Assembly (NCBI GenBank): GCA_012519645.1
Contig: JAAYPU010000283.1
Coordinates: 1-7,828, forward strand
DNA from: Clostridiales bacterium
GTDB taxonomy: Bacteria; Bacillota; Clostridia; Peptostreptococcales; JAAYPU01
Length of the DNA stretch: 7,828 nucleotides
Direction: 5' to 3'
Position numbers and translations under genes: made by a program. Below are positions 6,402 to 7,828 of the stretch, in pieces. Position 1 is the stretch's first letter. Each line of letters begins with the position of its first letter. Under the pieces are notes generated by a model. The model saw only the letters and a list, made by a program, of their open reading frames with translations, was not told the origin of the DNA and ran no database searches.

Positions 6402-7518
6402 ATGATTCAACTGGAGCAAATAGGCTATGAACTTGAAAATGTTGAAGCAGAAATAAAAGAATTGGGTGTTTCCCTTTGACATTGCCGGATTGAAACAAAA
6501 AATGTCAGAGATTGAAGACCGGACTATGCAGGACGGCTTCTGGGATGACCATGAAATGGCACAGAATGTATTAAAAGAAAAAAAATCTATTGAAACAAAA
6601 ATAGAGGATTATGAATCTCTGTATAAAGAATTCGAAGACATTACCGTATTGATAGACCTGGCAAATGAAGAATCTGATGAATCATTAGTCCCGGAAATTG
6701 AAAATTCTTTCAAAAACCTTGTTGATGCAATAGAGGCTATGAAGATTAAAGTTTTATTGAGTGGTGAATATGACAAAAACAATGCTATCATTTCCATTCA
6801 TGCAGGTTCCGGAGGACTTGACGCACAGGATTGGGCAGAAATGCTTATGCGTATGTATATCAGATGGGCTGAGCGAAAGGGCTTTAAGATAAAGACTCTT
6901 GATTTATTGTCGGACAGGGAAGCGGGCATTAAAAGTGCTGATTTTCTTATACAAGGTGACAATGCATATGGATATCTGAAAAATGAAAAGGGTGTTCATA
7001 GAATTGTTCGAATTTCACCCTTTGATTCTTCAGGCAGGAGGCATACTTCCTTTGCGTCACTGGATGTAATGCCTGAATTAGATGAGAATGTAAAGGTAGA
7101 TATCAATCCGGAGGATTTAAGGATAGATACCTTCAGATCCAGCGGTGCAGGGGGACAACACGTCAATACTACCGACTCCGCAATACGCATTACACATCTT
7201 CCTACAAACATTGTCGTATCATGCCAAAATGAACGCTCTCAGCATCAAAATAAAGAAACGGCAATGAAAATGCTGATTGCAAAGCTCATAGACCTGAAGG
7301 AAAGAGAGCATAAAGAAAAAATTGAAGAGTTGAAGGGCGATTATGGGCAAATTTCCTGGGGAAACCAAATACGCTCATATGTTTTTCATCCCTATAATAT
7401 GGTGAAAGACCATAGGACAAATGCAGAGGTCGGAAATGTACATGCAGTAATGGATGGTGATATCGATATATTTATTAATGAAAAGCTGAAACAAGACGCA
7501 AAAAAAATTAAGAATTAA
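6402..7518 (+). CDS. prfB: Peptide chain release factor 2, with programmed +1 frameshift
   Basis: RF2 recognises UGA and UAA in the ribosomal A site and triggers release of the finished protein. Translation starts at ATG 6402, nine bases after AAGGA (6388-6392), and reads 25 codons to CTT (6474-6476), followed by an in-frame TGA. A +1 shift resumes at GAC 6478, giving a 371-residue product. The anticodon-mimic SPF is at 205-207 in ISPFDSSGRRHTSF. The catalytic GGQ is at 250-252 in SGAGGQHVNTTDSAIRITH. Both numberings coincide with those of E. coli RF2, which supports the frameshifted model. The zero-frame 25-residue peptide ending at the TGA, and a start at GTG 6466 in the downstream frame, are both artefacts of ignoring the shift. 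The shift is autoregulatory: scarce RF2 makes the UGA slow to be read and favours frameshifting. The last codons (IKN) and the TAA lie in a heptamer array. Confidence 0.97.
6474..6480 (+). promoter_or_regulatory. RF2 programmed +1 frameshift site CTTTGAC
   Basis: CTT TGA C is the canonical RF2 slip: tRNA-Leu moves from CUU to UUU and the next codon read is GAC. The C after UGA is a poor termination context. The usual stimulatory Shine-Dalgarno-like element three bases upstream of CTT is absent; GTTTCC occupies that place. The nearest G-rich stretch, GGGTG (6464-6468), lies farther upstream. Confidence 0.93.
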
Positions 7519-7540
7519 GAATTAAGAATGAAGAATTATG
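7506..7540 (+). repeat. 7-bp tandem array C, AATTAAG x5, overlapping the prfB stop
   Basis: AATTAAG three times, then AATGAAG and AATTATG. The TAA stop of prfB (7516-7518) lies inside the second copy, so the final residues I-K-N come from the array. This is the same arrangement as array A at the end of secA, with a different heptamer. Confidence 0.88.
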
Positions 7541-7542
7541 GT

Positions 7543-7567
7543 AGAATTTTGCTTTAAGCAAAATTCT
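7543..7567 (+). repeat. AT-rich hairpin after prfB (dispersed hairpin copy 2)
   Basis: AGAATTTTGC (7543-7552) pairs perfectly with GCAAAATTCT (7558-7567) around a TTTAA loop, extendable by a U-G and a G-C pair. No T-run follows. It begins two bases after array C and matches the post-secA hairpin in stem sequence and in the following CTGCATTC. Confidence 0.75.
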
Positions 7568-7661
7568 GCATTCTAAAAGCACAAGGTTAATATTTGTTTT
7601 TGAATTGTGTTGGAGGATTTGATACAGAAAATCGAGATATAAGATGAAATAAAAAAGTGTA

Positions 7662-7727
7662 TATCCAACAGGACGTTGGATAAGACCGCTTGAGGCATGG
7701 ATGCAGATTAAGGTCGTTAGCTTTTTT
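7662..7727 (+). ncRNA. Possible structured RNA: two hairpins followed by a T-run
   Basis: Hairpin one is TATCCAAC (7662-7669) with GTTGGATA (7675-7682), a perfect 8-bp stem with an AGGAC loop. Next, GACC (7684-7687) can pair with GGTC (7712-7715) around an inner GCAT-GG-ATGC hairpin (7695-7704), and T6 follows at 7722-7727. This could be a small RNA, a leader or an attenuator. I do not recognise a known riboswitch consensus, and the outer helix is short. Confidence 0.3.
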
Positions 7728-7731
7728 CTTT

Positions 7732-7749
7732 CGGATTATATCCGTTTTT
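7732..7749 (+). terminator. Weak candidate terminator
   Basis: CGGAT (7732-7736) and ATCCG (7740-7744) form a 5-bp stem with a TAT loop, followed directly by five T. With the T-run just upstream this is the first plausible place for transcripts from prfB to end. The stem is short, so confidence is low. Confidence 0.4.
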
Positions 7750-7828
7750 CTTCAAATACGAGTCATCATGAAAAAACAAATATTAATCCCTAAATTTGCA
7801 TCTTGAAAAAAAGAGCGCTTTATGTTAA

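Larger units (their letters stand above)
7568..7828. other. Intergenic tail with no convincing gene
   Basis: About 260 bp with no supported protein gene on either strand. GGAGGA at 7612-7617 resembles a ribosome binding site but has no start codon at a suitable distance; the nearest, TTG at 7619, is too close and opens only seven codons. ATG at 7644 is followed at once by a stop, and ATG at 7768 opens only 12 codons. The segment may be the end of the prfB transcript or the leader of a gene beyond the right edge. Confidence 0.6.

Noticed and set aside
6402..6479. prfB as a broken gene, or a start at GTG 6466
   Set aside because: The in-frame TGA sits in the canonical CTTTGAC site, and the frameshifted product places SPF and GGQ at the same residue numbers as E. 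coli RF2, so this is programmed frameshifting.
7573..7698. 41-codon minus-strand frame in the 3' tail
   Set aside because: No ribosome binding site precedes its ATG, it overlaps the candidate hairpins, and the translation resembles no protein I recognise.

Overview
The window is AT-rich bacterial DNA, most likely from a low-GC Gram-positive of the Clostridia type. This is an inference from codon use, strong AGGAG-type ribosome binding sites, the adjacent secA-prfB pair known from Bacillota, and a sigma-54 activator of AcoR-like architecture. I cannot assign a genus.

Layout. Positions 1-1663 (minus strand) hold the N-terminal 554 residues of a sigma-54-dependent enhancer-binding protein with GAF-like, PAS-like and AAA+ parts; its C-terminal end lies beyond the left edge. 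A 235-bp divergent promoter region (1664-1898) separates it from a complete monofunctional aspartate kinase (1899-3215, plus strand), which ends in a hairpin-plus-T-tract terminator. A 195-bp intergenic region carries a candidate promoter and two strong inverted repeats ahead of secA (3411-6167). Then comes prfB (6402-7518), encoding peptide-chain release factor 2 and read through the classic in-frame UGA by programmed +1 frameshifting at CTTTGAC. The last 310 bp (7519-7828) have no convincing gene. They hold repeats, a possible structured RNA and a weak terminator.

How the genes relate. secA and prfB are housekeeping genes (Sec protein export and translation termination). They are probably cotranscribed, as in other Bacillota, because no terminator with a T-tract and no clear promoter lies between them. 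The aspartate kinase starts the lysine/threonine/methionine branch. The divergent regulator may have nothing to do with it, since I found no convincing -24/-12 promoter between them.

Most unusual content. The protein genes are ordinary. The unusual part is the non-coding DNA around secA and prfB. It contains three 7-bp tandem arrays of different sequence, two of which begin inside the 3' ends of secA and prfB and contain their stop codons, while the third runs up to the prfB ribosome binding site. It also contains a partial inverted copy of one array and two related AT-rich hairpins sharing flanking sequence. This looks like a dispersed intergenic repeat system. The prfB frameshift site also appears to lack a stimulatory Shine-Dalgarno element at the usual distance. 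I saw no CRISPR array, tRNA, rRNA, insertion sequence or defence system.
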